A DNA stretch of 64,000 nt from positions 682,001-746,000 of the forward strand of contig NZ_CP022121.1 in the NCBI RefSeq assembly GCF_002224645.1, written 5' to 3'. A model generated the notes under the pieces. It was not told the DNA's origin, searched no databases, and saw nothing but the letters and a program-made list of their open reading frames with translations. A program made the position numbers and the translations under genes. Shown in pieces: positions 19,619 to 30,212 of this stretch (position 1 is the stretch's first letter; the number at the start of each line of letters is the position of its first letter). Origin of the DNA: Dehalobacterium formicoaceticum (GTDB lineage Bacteria > Bacillota > Dehalobacteriia > Dehalobacteriales > Dehalobacteriaceae).

Positions 19619-20749
19619 TTAGGTGTTTCGTACCGGTAAAATTAAATAGATATACTTATCATTTTCAACTGAGCGAATAATACCGGGACTCAAGGATCCT
19701 GTTAAATCTATGTAAATTTCTTCCTCATCAATACTTTTCAAAGCATCCATCAAATAGTGAGAGTTAAAAATGATTTCCGTGGGTTCACCTTCCAGAAAAA
19801 CATTTAATTCCTCATGAATTTTTCCTAATTCCGGTGAATTAGAATTAATCTCTAAAATATTGTCATCAACACTTAATTTTACCAAGCTATATTTTTCTTT
19901 TAATTCATCCCGTACCAAAAGAGAGGCTCTTTCTATAGCCTCTAATAATTTTTTGGTTTTAACCCTAATACGGCTGGTACATTTACTGGGATCCGGGACT
20001 ACTTGCGTATAGCTGGGATATTGGCCTTCAATTAATCGCGTAAAAACTGTAATATTGGACGTTTTGAAAAGAAATTGATTGCTTCCCCCGATCATGATTA
20101 AAGGTTCGGTTTCATCCGGGATGATACGGGATACTTCTACCATGGTTTTGGTGGGAATAATCACAGAAATTTTATTTTCAATAACTGGTGATGAATTGCT
20201 CCAAAATTCTTCTTTCAGAGCTAATCGATGGCTATCGGTGGTTACCATAATGATTTTATCCCCTGTTATTTCAACCAGGGTTCCGGTAAATAAAGGTCTT
20301 GATTCATCATTTGAAGCAGCAATTGAAGTTTGTTTAACCATTTTCTTAAACTGGTTCTGAGGCATACTTCCTGTAATCTGATTTTTAATTTCAGGTAGGG
20401 ATGGAAATTCTTCATCAGAAAAGCCATTAATAAACTGTTCTGATTGTTCATATTTTATAATCATACCCTCCCGTACTGAGCTTTTTAAGTTAATAATTCC
20501 GGAAGGAAGCCTTTTTACCATTTCAATGAAATATCTTCCCGGAACAACCGAAGATCCCTCTTCAATAACCTCCACCTCGATAGTACACTGTATGGCAATT
20601 TCTGAGTCTGTAGCTGTTAATTTTAAGGCATTGTTTTCTGCTACTAAGTGTATGCCGCTTAATATGGGCTTGGTGTTCTTGTTGGAAACGGCTCTGCTAA
20701 CCGTTTGAACACCATAAACTAAATCTTCTTTACTACAATTAAAGTGCAT
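19619..20749 (-). CDS. dnaN: DNA polymerase III beta subunit (sliding clamp)
   Basis: A 376-residue clamp of three similar domains, ending in the typical YLILPVR. Processivity factor for DNA polymerase III. It lies 245 bases from dnaA, across part of oriC, in the classic dnaA-dnaN order. Start at ATG 20749 (MHFNCSKEDL), which matches the family N-terminus. Confidence 0.98.
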   Translation of the reverse strand: MHFNCSKEDLVYGVQTVSRAVSNKNTKPILSGIHLVAENNALKLTATDSEIAIQCTIEVEVIEEGSSVVPGRYFIEMVKRLPSGIINLKSSVREGMIIKYEQSEQFINGFSDEEFPSLPEIKNQITGSMPQNQFKKMVKQTSIAASNDESRPLFTGTLVEITGDKIIMVTTDSHRLALKEEFWSNSSPVIENKISVIIPTKTMVEVSRIIPDETEPLIMIGGSNQFLFKTSNITVFTRLIEGQYPSYTQVVPDPSKCTSRIRVKTKKLLEAIERASLLVRDELKEKYSLVKLSVDDNILEINSNSPELGKIHEELNVFLEGEPTEIIFNSHYLMDALKSIDEEEIYIDLTGSLSPGIIRSVENDKYIYLILPVRNT

Positions 20750-20994
20750 GATTGAGCCTCCTTAAATACAGTACATTTCTCATCTTTATAATCTTTATTA
20801 TCATTTAAATTAGCATTAATAGTAATAGGGGCAGTGAATATGTGTATATGTGCATTATTGCTTTTAAAACTATGGGGTTAGCTGTGTTGAAAATATGTTG
20901 ATAAATAGAAAACACTTATCAACATATCAACAAAAAAAATAAAACTTCCCTAAATAATATAATTATACACAGGTTATTCCGTAACTATCCCCAA
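20750..20994. other. oriC: replication origin, dnaA-dnaN intergenic part
   Basis: AT-rich spacer with DnaA-box-like 9-mers: TTATCAACA on the minus strand at 20896-20904 and on the plus strand at 20916-20924, ATATCAACA at 20924-20932 and TTATACACA at 20963-20971. Such clusters on either side of dnaA mark a bipartite Firmicute oriC. The dnaN promoter should also lie here. Confidence 0.75.
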
Positions 20995-22365
20995 TCAAAT
21001 GCTCTGTATATGGGTTATTATATCTGAGATGGAGCGGTCTATGTTAATATCCTGGGCTCTTTCTCTCGTAATTTTATCATAGGCATGAAGCACAGTGGTA
21101 TGATCCCGTCCCCCAAACTCTTCACCTATTTTAGGTAAAGAAGCATCAGTTAATTCACGGGACAAGTACATGGCAATTTGTCTTGGAAAAGCGATGTTGC
21201 GAGTTCTTTTTTTAGCTTTAAAATCATCCACCTTAAGATGGTAATATTCCGCTACAGCCTGCTGGATTAATTCTATCGAAATAGTTTTTTGCTTATTCTC
21301 TGGAAGAATGTCTTTCAAAGATTCCTGTACTAATTCCGGAGTCACTTCTTTCCCCGTCAAAGAGGAATATGCGATAACCCTGATTAAGGCGCCTTCCAAT
21401 TCTCTGATGTTAGATTGTATTTTATTGGCGATAAAAACCATTACATCATTAGCTACTTCAATGTGGTCGGCATGTGCTTTTTTACGGAGAATGGCGATTC
21501 TGGTTTCTAAATCAGGGGGTTGGATATCTGTAATCAGACCCCATTCAAAACGGGAGCGCAGCCTGTCCTCTAAAGTGGGAATTTCCTTAGGTGGACGGTC
21601 GCTGCTGATAATAATTTGCTTATTAGCCTCATGAAGGGTATTAAAAGTATGAAAAAATTCTTCCTGTGTACTTTCTTTACCGGCTAAAAATTGAATATCA
21701 TCTATTAATAAAACGTCCATATTACGGTATTTATTACGAAATTGAACGGTCTTATTCTCTCTGATGGAATTAATCAATTCATTGGTAAATGTTTCAGAAG
21801 AAACATAAACGACCTTGGAAAGCGGGTTATGGAGTTGAACAAATTGGCCGATCGCATGCATGAGATGAGTTTTTCCTAGACCTACTCCACCGTAAATGAA
21901 TAAAGGATTATATGCTTGAGCAGGGGCTTCCGCCACTGCCAGGGATGCAGCATGGGCAAAGCGATTGCTGTTTCCAATGACAAAAGAATCAAAGGTATAC
22001 TTAGGATTAAAATGAAAACCATTCATTGTTTCAAAGGATTTTTTTATCCCATTCGGCATCATTTCTTTATTTTTTTCTTTGGAATGGGGAGTTAAATAAT
22101 TAATCTCGCCATTTGCCTGGGGCAAGACAAATTCAATATCTACTTCTTCTGCTGTTACTAACTGTAAAGTGTTTTTAATCAGGCTGGCGTAATGTGATTC
22201 CAACCAATCTTTAGCAAAGCCATTGGGGACTGCAATGACAAATGTTTGATCATATTTTGTGACCACTTGAGTTTTTTTTAACCAGGTATCAAAGCTGGCT
22301 TCATTTAATTCTGTTTTTAAAATTTCTAAAGTTTTCTGCCAATCCTCTTTTAGTTGTGTAAGCAT
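20995..22365 (-). CDS. dnaA: chromosomal replication initiator DnaA
   Basis: A 456-residue initiator. Domain I covers about residues 1-85; the AAA+ domain has Walker A GGVGLGKT at 159-166 and Walker [11 protein letters not shown]; domain IV carries the DnaA signature [15 protein letters not shown] near residue 430. It binds DnaA boxes on both sides of its own gene and opens oriC. Start ATG follows GGAGGACACC. Normal length. Confidence 0.99.
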   Translation of the reverse strand: MLTQLKEDWQKTLEILKTELNEASFDTWLKKTQVVTKYDQTFVIAVPNGFAKDWLESHYASLIKNTLQLVTAEEVDIEFVLPQANGEINYLTPHSKEKNKEMMPNGIKKSFETMNGFHFNPKYTFDSFVIGNSNRFAHAASLAVAEAPAQAYNPLFIYGGVGLGKTHLMHAIGQFVQLHNPLSKVVYVSSETFTNELINSIRENKTVQFRNKYRNMDVLLIDDIQFLAGKESTQEEFFHTFNTLHEANKQIIISSDRPPKEIPTLEDRLRSRFEWGLITDIQPPDLETRIAILRKKAHADHIEVANDVMVFIANKIQSNIRELEGALIRVIAYSSLTGKEVTPELVQESLKDILPENKQKTISIELIQQAVAEYYHLKVDDFKAKKRTRNIAFPRQIAMYLSRELTDASLPKIGEEFGGRDHTTVLHAYDKITRERAQDINIDRSISDIITHIQSI

Positions 22366-22626
22366 GGTGTCCTCCTTAAATCCTTAAAAAAGAAAAAACT
22401 ATATTTTGCGAGTATGATTGATGAATATCTGTAGGATATGAATTGAAATAAAATAAAAGGGACAAAAAAATATCCACAATGATACGCACAAAATTAATAC
22501 GGTGGATAAGTAATTATTTAACATGTATATTTTATTTTATATCAATGATAGCAAAAAATATCCACAATTTCAACAGGCAAAAAATAAGTTATCCCCAAAC
22601 TTAATTTGATCTTTTTTTTCTATTCC
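22366..22626. other. oriC: replication origin, upstream part between dnaA and rpmH
   Basis: DnaA-box-like 9-mers: ATATCCACA at 22470-22478, TTATCCACC on the minus strand at 22501-22509, ATATCCACA at 22558-22566 and TTATCCCCA at 22589-22597, with AT-rich tracts between. The region also holds the divergent dnaA promoter, which was not resolved. Confidence 0.75.
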
Positions 22627-22655
22627 TTGACAGTTCTAAAGTGGTAAGATATAAT
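22627..22655 (+). promoter_or_regulatory. sigma-A promoter of rpmH
   Basis: Exact consensus hexamers TTGACA (22627-22632) and TATAAT (22650-22655) with a 17-base spacer, 66 bases before the rpmH start. It should drive rpmH, rnpA and probably the following genes. Confidence 0.93.
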
Positions 22656-22720
22656 TCTAATGCTAATGCTTGCTTGGAAGCGTGATTTTTAAAAGATAGA
22701 TGAAGGAGGATTTTTTTATT

Positions 22721-22855
22721 ATGAAAAGGACTTATCAACCAAAAAGAAAAAGACATCAGAGGGTACATGGTTTTTTAAAAAGAATGAGTGATAAAAGCGG
22801 ACGTAATGTTATTAAGAGAAGACGCGCTAAAGGAAGAAAGAGATTGTCTGCATAA
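22721..22855 (+). CDS. rpmH: 50S ribosomal protein L34
   Basis: A 44-residue, very basic protein starting [18 protein letters not shown] and ending [12 protein letters not shown], the invariant L34 pattern. AAGGAGG precedes the ATG. First gene after oriC, followed by rnpA as in nearly all bacteria. A small hairpin (AAGGCCG/CGGCCTT, 22854-22872) follows and may lower expression of the genes behind. Confidence 0.98.
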   Translation: MKRTYQPKRKRHQRVHGFLKRMSDKSGRNVIKRRRAKGRKRLSA

Positions 22856-23011
22856 GGCCGATAAGCGGCCTTTTCCCATATTTTATCAATTTTAAGATGA
22901 TATTTGCCTAAAATTTTGAGAATATTTTCATTTTTGATCGGGCAAAAAATGATTATAATTATTTCAGGATAGTTATAATATGGTTGAGTAGTCATTTAGG
23001 GGGCTCTCATT

Positions 23012-23343
23012 TTGTTGAAACAAGCATATCGGTTAAAAAGCCCGAAAGATTTTCGCCTGACATATAAAAAAGGCAAATCATTAGTTAATCCTTATTTAGT
23101 TTTGTATTTTCGTAAAAATCAGAAAAATACATATCGTATCGGCTTTTCAGTATCAAAAAAGTAGGAAAAGCTGTAATAAGAAATCGTGTTAAGAGAAAAT
23201 TAAGGGAAATTTGTCGTTTAAATGAAAAATTATTTTCAATTGGTTATGATTATATCTTTGTGGTCAGGGTAAGAAGTAAAGATGCTTCTTATCATAAACT
23301 TGAAAAAAATTTACTGGATTTAATCCATAAGATGAGAAAATAA
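23012..23343 (+). CDS. rnpA: ribonuclease P protein component RnpA, split by a -1 frameshift
   Basis: The protein subunit of RNase P, which matures tRNA 5' ends. A TTG at 23012 with AGGGGG upstream opens 50 codons ending ...GFSVSKK and TAG at 23162. From 23161 the -1 frame continues with [19 protein letters not shown], the RNR motif region, to TAA at 23341; together 110 residues, the normal length. The junction is A AAA AAG TAG (23155-23164) in frame, a canonical slippery heptamer; one missing A in a run of seven would explain it equally. RnpA is essential, so a functional product is expected, but homopolymer sequencing error cannot be excluded. Confidence 0.85.
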
Positions 23344-23344
23344 G

Positions 23345-23551
23345 ATGACTGGATTTTTGATTTTTTTTATTAGAATATATCAGAAAATAATATCACCAAT
23401 TTTACCTGGAAAATGCCGCTTTTACCCAACTTGTTCCCAATATTGGATTGATGCTTTGAATAAGTATGGTTTTTTTATTGGTGTCTGGAAGGGTTTAAAA
23501 AGGATAAGCAAATGTCACCCTTGGCATCCAGGTGGTTATGATCCTGCCTAA
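23345..23551 (+). CDS. yidD: membrane protein insertion efficiency factor YidD
   Basis: A 68-residue protein with an amphipathic N-terminus and the family core [20 protein letters not shown], then [19 protein letters not shown]. It helps YidC-dependent membrane insertion. The ATG is one base behind the rnpA stop, so translation is coupled. Normal length. Confidence 0.97.
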   Translation: MTGFLIFFIRIYQKIISPILPGKCRFYPTCSQYWIDALNKYGFFIGVWKGLKRISKCHPWHPGGYDPA

Positions 23552-23578
23552 AATGAAATAGGAGGTGAATCTGCAAAT

Positions 23579-24289
23579 TTGGGTACTTTAATCGGATTTG
23601 TTACAGATTCTTTAGAGTGGCTTTATCAATTAACAGTACAGATTAATATGCCAAGCTATGCGCTGGCTATTGTGTTATTAACCATTATTATTAAAGTTTT
23701 ACTTTATCCATTAACTTATAAACAAATGAAATCGATGAAGGTCATGCAGCAACTGCAGCCTATTATCAAAGAATTAGATCAAAAATATAAAAATAATCCT
23801 CAGAAAAAACAAGAAGAGATGATGAAGGTTTACCAGGAATATGGGGCAAATCCTATGGCTGGCTGTCTTCCTTTACTGATTCAATTTCCTATTTTAATTG
23901 CTTTGTTTCGGGGATTACAATCCTTTCACCCATCTATACCGGAACATTATAATTTTTTCTGGATTAATGATTTAAGCTTAGCAGACCCCAGTGGATTTAT
24001 TTTACCTGTTTTTGTAGGATTAACAACTTTTTTGCAACAATATATTACTTCACCCAATTCCAATGATCCAACACAAAAAATGATGCTTTATGCCATGCCG
24101 ATTTTATTTGGATGGATGACAAGGTCTTTTCCAGCAGGTTTGGCGCTTTATTGGATTGCTTTTAGTGTGGTGGGAACAATTCAACAAATTTTCATTAACA
24201 GAGGAATAAAACCTACACCGGTAGAAGATACAGCGAAAGATAAAAATAAGAAGAAGCATTTACCGGTCAAGGAGAGTGAAAAAAAATGA
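23579..24289 (+). CDS. yidC: membrane protein insertase YidC/Oxa1/SpoIIIJ
   Basis: A 236-residue insertase with five membrane segments and the positively charged hydrophilic loop KYKNNPQKKQEEMMKVYQEYG. A TTG start with AGGAGGTGA upstream is used. Unlike B. subtilis SpoIIIJ, it begins directly in the first membrane region and has no lipobox. The 3' end (KDKNKKKHLPVKESEKK) is basic and probably contacts ribosomes. It overlaps jag by 4 bases. Confidence 0.95.
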   Translation: MGTLIGFVTDSLEWLYQLTVQINMPSYALAIVLLTIIIKVLLYPLTYKQMKSMKVMQQLQPIIKELDQKYKNNPQKKQEEMMKVYQEYGANPMAGCLPLLIQFPILIALFRGLQSFHPSIPEHYNFFWINDLSLADPSGFILPVFVGLTTFLQQYITSPNSNDPTQKMMLYAMPILFGWMTRSFPAGLALYWIAFSVVGTIQQIFINRGIKPTPVEDTAKDKNKKKHLPVKESEKK

Positions 24290-25071
24290 AATCAATAGAA
24301 ATATCCGGAAAAACTATTGATGAAGCGATAGAAAAAGGGCTAAAAAAATTAAATTGTAACCGTGATGCAGTAGAGATTGAAATTATTGAAGCACCTTCCA
24401 AAGGAATTTTTGGTATTTTTGGCGTGAAAGATGCAAAAATAAAATTAAATTATATCATTGATAATTTTGATAAGAACCAGGAAGCAGAGACTTCAGAAAC
24501 TTTTCCTTTGAGTGAAAGCAGATCTGAAATAAAGATTGTCAATGAAGAACCAGAGCCCGAGAAAAATCACAGTTTACAAAGTATTGAGAGCAATCATATC
24601 GTACAAAATGATAATGATTTACCTGAGACGGCAGCAATTCAATTTTTAGAAAATATTTTTAACAAAATTGAGGTCCAGGTTGAAACAGAAGTATCTAAAA
24701 AAGATGATTTTTTATACCTTTCTTTTCGAGGAGAAGATTTAGGAATTTTAATCGGGCGCAGAGGTGAAACCTTAGATTCACTGCAATACTTAACAAATTT
24801 GGTTGTGGGCAAAAAATTTGGACAAAGATATCGTATTATTCTCGATGTAGAAGGGTATCGTGAACGCAGAGAGCAAACCTTGATTAATTTAGCTTTAAGA
24901 TTATCTGAAAAGGTAAAAAGAACCGGTCATAATATCGTTCTGGAACCTATGAATCCCCATGAGAGAAGAATTATTCATACAGCTCTCCAGAATGATTCCA
25001 AGGTGCGCACCTTTAGTGAGGGGGAAGAACCTCACCGTAAAGTGGTAATTACTAAAAGAACGAAGTCATAA
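24286..25071 (+). CDS. jag: RNA-binding protein Jag/KhpB
   Basis: A 261-residue protein with three parts: Jag_N domain (residues 1-55, ending GIFGIFGVKDAKIKL), an acidic linker (about 60-105), a KH domain (about 110-185 with GILIGRRGETLDSLQYL), and an R3H domain (about 190-255 with NPHERRIIHTAL). It binds RNA and affects cell elongation in Gram-positives. It overlaps yidC, the standard pairing. Confidence 0.96.
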   Translation: MKSIEISGKTIDEAIEKGLKKLNCNRDAVEIEIIEAPSKGIFGIFGVKDAKIKLNYIIDNFDKNQEAETSETFPLSESRSEIKIVNEEPEPEKNHSLQSIESNHIVQNDNDLPETAAIQFLENIFNKIEVQVETEVSKKDDFLYLSFRGEDLGILIGRRGETLDSLQYLTNLVVGKKFGQRYRIILDVEGYRERREQTLINLALRLSEKVKRTGHNIVLEPMNPHERRIIHTALQNDSKVRTFSEGEEPHRKVVITKRTKS

Positions 25072-25091
25072 GAAAAATTTTTATGTTTCTA

Positions 25092-25121
25092 AACCCAGTA
25101 ATATTAATTGCTGGGTTTTTC
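25092..25121 (+). terminator. intrinsic terminator after jag
   Basis: AACCCAG pairs with CTGGGTT around a 12-base loop, followed by TTTCT. Confidence 0.85.
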
Positions 25122-25185
25122 TAAAACTTTTCTCAGATAACTAACTGCCACTAATACCAAGAACTCTGTTTATGAGGTGAAAATT

Positions 25186-26568
25186 ATGATAAATGATACT
25201 ATTGCTGCCATTTCTACTTCTTTTGGAGAGGCGGGGATTGGAATCATTCGTATCAGTGGTGAAAAATCCCTTGATATCTTAAATGAAATCTTTCAAGCAC
25301 GAAAAGAAAAGGATATGTCAAAGGTACCTAGTTTTACCATGCATCTAGGAAACATTGTTGATCATAACCAGGATGTAATTGATGAAGTATTGGTTTCCAT
25401 TATGAGAGGACCGAAATCTTTTACCGGGGAAGATGTTGTTGAAATCAATTGTCATGGTGGTTTGATACCTCTTCATACAACCTTTGAAAGGGTTTTAGAA
25501 GCCGGAGCACGTTTGGCAGAACCTGGGGAATTTTCAAAATTGGCTTTTTTAAATGGAAGGATTGATTTAACGCAAGCAGAAGCCATTATTGATGTGATCA
25601 GAGCAAAATCAAAACAAGGGTTAAATAGTGCCGTCAGTCAATTAGCCGGAAAATTATCGGATGAAGTGCGTGGCATCAGACATGGGATTTTAGGTCTTTT
25701 GGCTGCGATTGAAGCTGCAATTGATTTTCCGGAAGAAGATATAGAGGATCTTACCTATGAAAAAATCAAGCATACCGTGGCCTTTTTGACTAAACAAGTG
25801 GAAAAATTGATCGCCACTTTTGCTCAAGGCAAATTGATCCGTGAGGGTATTAAAACTGCTATTGTTGGTCGCACAAATGTTGGTAAATCCAGTCTCTTAA
25901 ATGCCCTGTTAAAAGAGAATCGATCCATTGTCACCGATATTCCGGGAACTACCCGGGATACTATTGAGGAGTATTTAACCATTGGAGGTATTTCCTTAAA
26001 AATAATTGATACGGCAGGCATTAGAAAGACAAAAGATTTAGTTGAGAGAATTGGTGTGGAGCGATCTAAAGAAATGATAAAAACAGCGGATTTGATCCTT
26101 TTTGTTTTGGATATTTCTATTGGTATCACCGAAGAAGACAAAGAAATCATTTCTGATATTAAAGATAAACAGGCTATTGTCTTGATAAATAAAATCGATG
26201 TGGAAGACGATGAGAAAAAACGAAAGGAGATTGAAAGATTTTTAACTCCTATACCTCATATTTTTATATCCGCAAAAGATGAAATCGGTATCGAACAATT
26301 GGAAAAGCTGATTGCATCTTCAGTTCTTCAAGGGGAGATCAATCTAGGACAAGATTTAATTATTACAAATGTACGGCATAGAGATGTACTTGTCAAAGCC
26401 CAGCAGAGTCTTCAGGAAGTTTCAAGAGGTGCTGAAAAATTAATGACTTTGGATTTTCTATCCATTGATTTAAAAGATGCCTGGGAAACCTTGGGTGAGT
26501 TGTCTGGAGACACAGTGGGTGAAGATTTACTTGATCGAATATTCAGCGATTTTTGTATCGGAAAATAG
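25186..26568 (+). CDS. mnmE: tRNA modification GTPase MnmE
   Basis: A 460-residue GTPase that with MnmG installs carboxymethylaminomethyl groups on U34 of tRNAs. N-terminal tetrahydrofolate-binding domain, helical domain, an inserted G domain with [23 protein letters not shown] and NKID, and the C-terminal CIGK whose Cys is conserved. The ATG at 25186 has GAGGTG upstream; the GTG at 25177 lies inside that ribosome-binding site. Confidence 0.97.
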   Translation: MINDTIAAISTSFGEAGIGIIRISGEKSLDILNEIFQARKEKDMSKVPSFTMHLGNIVDHNQDVIDEVLVSIMRGPKSFTGEDVVEINCHGGLIPLHTTFERVLEAGARLAEPGEFSKLAFLNGRIDLTQAEAIIDVIRAKSKQGLNSAVSQLAGKLSDEVRGIRHGILGLLAAIEAAIDFPEEDIEDLTYEKIKHTVAFLTKQVEKLIATFAQGKLIREGIKTAIVGRTNVGKSSLLNALLKENRSIVTDIPGTTRDTIEEYLTIGGISLKIIDTAGIRKTKDLVERIGVERSKEMIKTADLILFVLDISIGITEEDKEIISDIKDKQAIVLINKIDVEDDEKKRKEIERFLTPIPHIFISAKDEIGIEQLEKLIASSVLQGEINLGQDLIITNVRHRDVLVKAQQSLQEVSRGAEKLMTLDFLSIDLKDAWETLGELSGDTVGEDLLDRIFSDFCIGK

Positions 26569-26578
26569 AGGTGAAACC

Positions 26579-28483
26579 ATGGAGTATTTAGCAGGAGAAT
26601 ATGAAGTAATAGTTATTGGCGCCGGTCATGCCGGTTGCGAGGCAGCACTGGCAGCTGCGCGCATGAAATGTAAAACTTTATTAATTACTTTAAATATGGA
26701 GAATATTGCTCTCACGCCATGTAATCCATCAATTGGAGGTCCGGCTAAGGGTCATTTGGTCCGGGAAATTGATGCTTTGGGTGGGGAAATGGGAATCAAT
26801 ATTGATAAATCCCATATTCAAATCAGACTTTTAAATACCGGAAAAGGTCCGGCTGTGCATGCATTAAGAGCTCAGGTTGATAAAAAATTATATCAACAGG
26901 AAATGACTATGACGGTGCAATCACAAGAAAATTTAGATGTCAAACAAGCCACGGTAAATAAGATATTAGTAGATAATTATAAAGCAGTTGGTGTGGTGAC
27001 AAAAACAGGAGCTAAATATTTGGGTAAATCTGTGATTTTAACAACAGGTACCTATTTGCGCGGTAAGATCATTATTGGAGAAGTGCATTATCCGGGAGGC
27101 ACCAACGGACAATATGCCTCCATGTCTTTGGTAGAGAGTATCAAAGAAAATGGTTATGAAATCAGAAGGTTTAAAACGGGGACGCCGGCGCGTGTCGATT
27201 ACCGTTCCATCGATTTTTCTAAAACGGTGGAACAGCCTGGGGATAAAGGTCCATTATCATTTTCCTTTTTGACAGAAAAGTTTGATCGTCCTAATATTTC
27301 CTGTTGGTTAACTTATACCAATGAAAGAACACATCAAGTGGTACGGGATAACTTGCATCGCTCTCCATTATACAGTGGCATGATCGAGGGGATCGGGGCT
27401 CGCTATTGTCCTTCTCTGGAAGACAAAGTCGTTAAATTTCCTGATAAAACGGCTCATCAGCTTTTTTTGGAACCTGAAGGGTTAAACACATATGAATATT
27501 ATGTACAAGGCATGTCCAGTAGCTTACCGGAAGAAGTGCAGTTTGCCTTTTTGAGAACCATTAGAGGTTTGGAGCACGTAGAGATTATGCGGCCGGCTTA
27601 TGCCATAGAATATGATTGTATTGATCCTATGCAAATGAAACCTACTTTAGAAAGCAAATGTATTTCCAATTTATATACAGCCGGTCAAATTAACGGAACC
27701 TCCGGATATGAGGAAGCTGCCGCTCAGGGTTTGATGGCTGGGATCAATGCCGTCTTAAAGATCAGGGAAAAAGATCCATTGATTCTGACCCGTTCCGACG
27801 GCTATATTGGAGTTTTAATTGATGATCTGGTTACGAAGGGTACCAATGAACCATATCGGATGTTAACATCCCGAGCGGAATACCGACTGCTGCTGCGACA
27901 GGATAATGCAGATTTAAGGCTTACAGAATATGGAAGAAATATTGGTTTGGTGACTGATCATCGTTATCGCAAATTTACTGAGAAAAGGGAGATTATTGAT
28001 CAAACCTTAGCTAAAATAAAAGGAATCACGGTAACTCCTCAAAATGAGAAATTGAAAACACTACTGCAGCAAAAGGATTCCAGTGAGATTAAATCCGGCA
28101 TCTCTCTATATGATTTATTGAAGAGACCGGAAATTAATTTTAAGGATATTTCCTCATTGACAGAGGAAGATCTTTTTCTTACCCGTCAGGAAGAAGAACA
28201 AATAGAGATTCAGGTTAAATATCAGGGTTATATTAAAAAACAGATGGAGCAAGTTAACCGATTTAACAAATTAGAGCAAAAACAACTTCCGGAGGACCTG
28301 GAATATCATTTAATAAAAGGACTACGGACAGAAGCTCAGCAAAAGTTGGATAAAATTAAACCAACCTCCATTGGCCAAGCCTCAAGAATATCAGGAGTTT
28401 CACCTGCTGATATTTCTGTACTTCTTATTTATCTTGAGCAAAAAAAGAGAAGTCAAAAGGGGGGGGAAGTATCAGGTGAATGA
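26579..28483 (+). CDS. mnmG: tRNA modification enzyme MnmG (GidA)
   Basis: A 634-residue FAD enzyme, partner of MnmE. The dinucleotide-binding motif [16 protein letters not shown] is near residue 13, with the family signatures [16 protein letters not shown] and [10 protein letters not shown]. The ATG at 26579 lies 10 bases after the mnmE stop and has GAGGTGAAA upstream. Normal length; overlaps rsmG by 8 bases. Confidence 0.97.
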   Translation: MEYLAGEYEVIVIGAGHAGCEAALAAARMKCKTLLITLNMENIALTPCNPSIGGPAKGHLVREIDALGGEMGINIDKSHIQIRLLNTGKGPAVHALRAQVDKKLYQQEMTMTVQSQENLDVKQATVNKILVDNYKAVGVVTKTGAKYLGKSVILTTGTYLRGKIIIGEVHYPGGTNGQYASMSLVESIKENGYEIRRFKTGTPARVDYRSIDFSKTVEQPGDKGPLSFSFLTEKFDRPNISCWLTYTNERTHQVVRDNLHRSPLYSGMIEGIGARYCPSLEDKVVKFPDKTAHQLFLEPEGLNTYEYYVQGMSSSLPEEVQFAFLRTIRGLEHVEIMRPAYAIEYDCIDPMQMKPTLESKCISNLYTAGQINGTSGYEEAAAQGLMAGINAVLKIREKDPLILTRSDGYIGVLIDDLVTKGTNEPYRMLTSRAEYRLLLRQDNADLRLTEYGRNIGLVTDHRYRKFTEKREIIDQTLAKIKGITVTPQNEKLKTLLQQKDSSEIKSGISLYDLLKRPEINFKDISSLTEEDLFLTRQEEEQIEIQVKYQGYIKKQMEQVNRFNKLEQKQLPEDLEYHLIKGLRTEAQQKLDKIKPTSIGQASRISGVSPADISVLLIYLEQKKRSQKGGEVSGE

Positions 28484-29201
28484 ATTTTATGATTTTCTGT
28501 CCCGTGGTTTAGAGTCAATGGAAATAGATTTCACCAGTGCACAATTAGACCAGTGTCACAAGTATTATCAAATTCTTTTGGATTGGAACCGTAAAATGAA
28601 TTTAACGGCCATTGTTGAGGAGAAAGAGGTCGCATTAAAGCACTTTTTGGACTCTTTAATGGTCTTTAAATTTATCCCTATGAAAGGGCAGGATCATTTA
28701 ATTGATATTGGTACCGGTGCTGGATTCCCCGGCCTTCCTTTAAAGATTTTTAGTCCGAAAATGGAAGTTGTTTTATTAGATTCTTTAGCTAAAAGATGTT
28801 CCTTTCTCACTGAGGTGGTTCGTGAATTAGGTTTGAAGAAGGTACAAGTGATTCATGGCCGGGCAGAAGATTATGGCCGCCAAGAAAAGTATCGAGAAAA
28901 GTTTACTTTAGTTACAGCGCGTGCTGTAACTAGTCTGCCTGTATTACTGGAATATTGTTTGCCCTTTTCAAAAATTGGCGGTATTTTTTTTGCTTTAAAA
29001 GGACCGGATATAAATGAGGAGATAGAAAAAAGCATGGTGGGTATTGATCTCTTAGGTGGTATGATAAAAGATATAAAACATTACCAACTTCCAATATCAG
29101 GAGATGATCGTTCTTTGATCGTGATCGAAAAAATAAAAGAGACATCAAATAAATATCCTCGAAAGGCAGGTACCCCAGAGAAACATCCTTTATCAAGATA
29201 G
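28476..29201 (+). CDS. rsmG: 16S rRNA (guanine-N7) methyltransferase RsmG (GidB)
   Basis: A 241-residue SAM-dependent methylase for G527 of 16S rRNA. The SAM motif [15 protein letters not shown] lies near residue 72 and NRKMNLTAI, typical of the family, near 36. The GTG at 28476 is preceded by a G-rich site (GGGGGGAAG) and overlaps the mnmG end, so translation is coupled. The 249 bases after it hold no gene that I can see, only a weak AGAAGAAA/TTTCTTCT hairpin. Confidence 0.95.
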   Translation: MNEFYDFLSRGLESMEIDFTSAQLDQCHKYYQILLDWNRKMNLTAIVEEKEVALKHFLDSLMVFKFIPMKGQDHLIDIGTGAGFPGLPLKIFSPKMEVVLLDSLAKRCSFLTEVVRELGLKKVQVIHGRAEDYGRQEKYREKFTLVTARAVTSLPVLLEYCLPFSKIGGIFFALKGPDINEEIEKSMVGIDLLGGMIKDIKHYQLPISGDDRSLIVIEKIKETSNKYPRKAGTPEKHPLSR

Positions 29202-29450
29202 TTTTTTTCATTTAGATCCCGATCCCTTTGCGAAGCTCTTAGTGAGAAGAAATAAAGTGGTTTCTTCTTTCATAAGGGCTTTTATCATAGAATAAAGTTT
29301 TCTGATGCTATTTTGCAGCTTCAGGCAGGATAGTTTCTAAGTGGTGTGGAATTAAGTTATTTTAGACAAGGTGCATCAAGATTAGAACGATAAATTGACT
29401 GCATAAATCATGGAAAAAGAATGCAGCTTATTTTAAACGGTGGTGAAAGT

Positions 29451-30212
29451 ATGGGAAAAATTATTGCAATTGCAAATCAAAAGGGTGGTGTTGCAAAAAC
29501 GACAACAGCTGTCAATTTGGCTTCCTTTATGGCCATAGAAGGTAAGAATATGCTGCTCATCGATATTGATCCCCAAGGCAATGCTTCCAGTGGTTTAGGG
29601 ATCAATCGGCAGGAAACGGAACATTGTATTTATGATGTATTGATCAACGGGGTATCCATTGATGCCGTTATCCACGATACGGAATTAGAAAGATTAAAGT
29701 TGGTTCCTGCTACAATCCAATTAGCTGGTGCAGAAATTGAGTTAGTTTCAGCAATTTCAAGGGAAAGTAAATTAAAAAAGGCATTGAAAGATATTAAAGA
29801 TCAGTACGATTATATTATTATTGATTGCCCCCCTTCTTTAGGTTTATTAACCTTAAATGCTCTGACGGCGGCAGACAGCATCTTAATACCTATTCAATGT
29901 GAGTATTATGCTTTGGAAGGATTAGGTCAGCTGATGAATACCTACGATTTGGTTCGAAGGCACCTCAATCCCCATTTGGAAATTTTGGGCGTTTTATTGA
30001 CCATGTTTGATGCCAGAACTAATTTGGCAATACAAGTGGTAGACGAAGTGAAAAATCATTTTAAGGGAAAAGTTTTTGCTACAATTATACCGCGTAATGT
30101 CCGTTTAAGTGAAGCGCCCAGTCATGGTAAACCGATATCCTTATATGATCCCAGATCAAGAGGGGCTGAGGTTTATCATGAATTAGCAAAGGAAGTGATT
30201 GAACTTGGTTAA
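29451..30212 (+). CDS. parA: chromosome partitioning ATPase ParA/Soj
   Basis: A 253-residue Walker-type ATPase with the deviant Walker [15 protein letters not shown] at about residues 10-23 and [14 protein letters not shown] downstream. With ParB it segregates origins and regulates DnaA. The ATG at 29451 has GGTGGTGAAAG upstream and matches the family start. It overlaps parB by 14 bases. Confidence 0.96.
   Translation: MGKIIAIANQKGGVAKTTTAVNLASFMAIEGKNMLLIDIDPQGNASSGLGINRQETEHCIYDVLINGVSIDAVIHDTELERLKLVPATIQLAGAEIELVSAISRESKLKKALKDIKDQYDYIIIDCPPSLGLLTLNALTAADSILIPIQCEYYALEGLGQLMNTYDLVRRHLNPHLEILGVLLTMFDARTNLAIQVVDEVKNHFKGKVFATIIPRNVRLSEAPSHGKPISLYDPRSRGAEVYHELAKEVIELG

Noticed and set aside
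29202-29450. Small gene or RNA between rsmG and parA
   Set aside because: Only a weak AGAAGAAA/TTTCTTCT hairpin and no credible start site or promoter were found.
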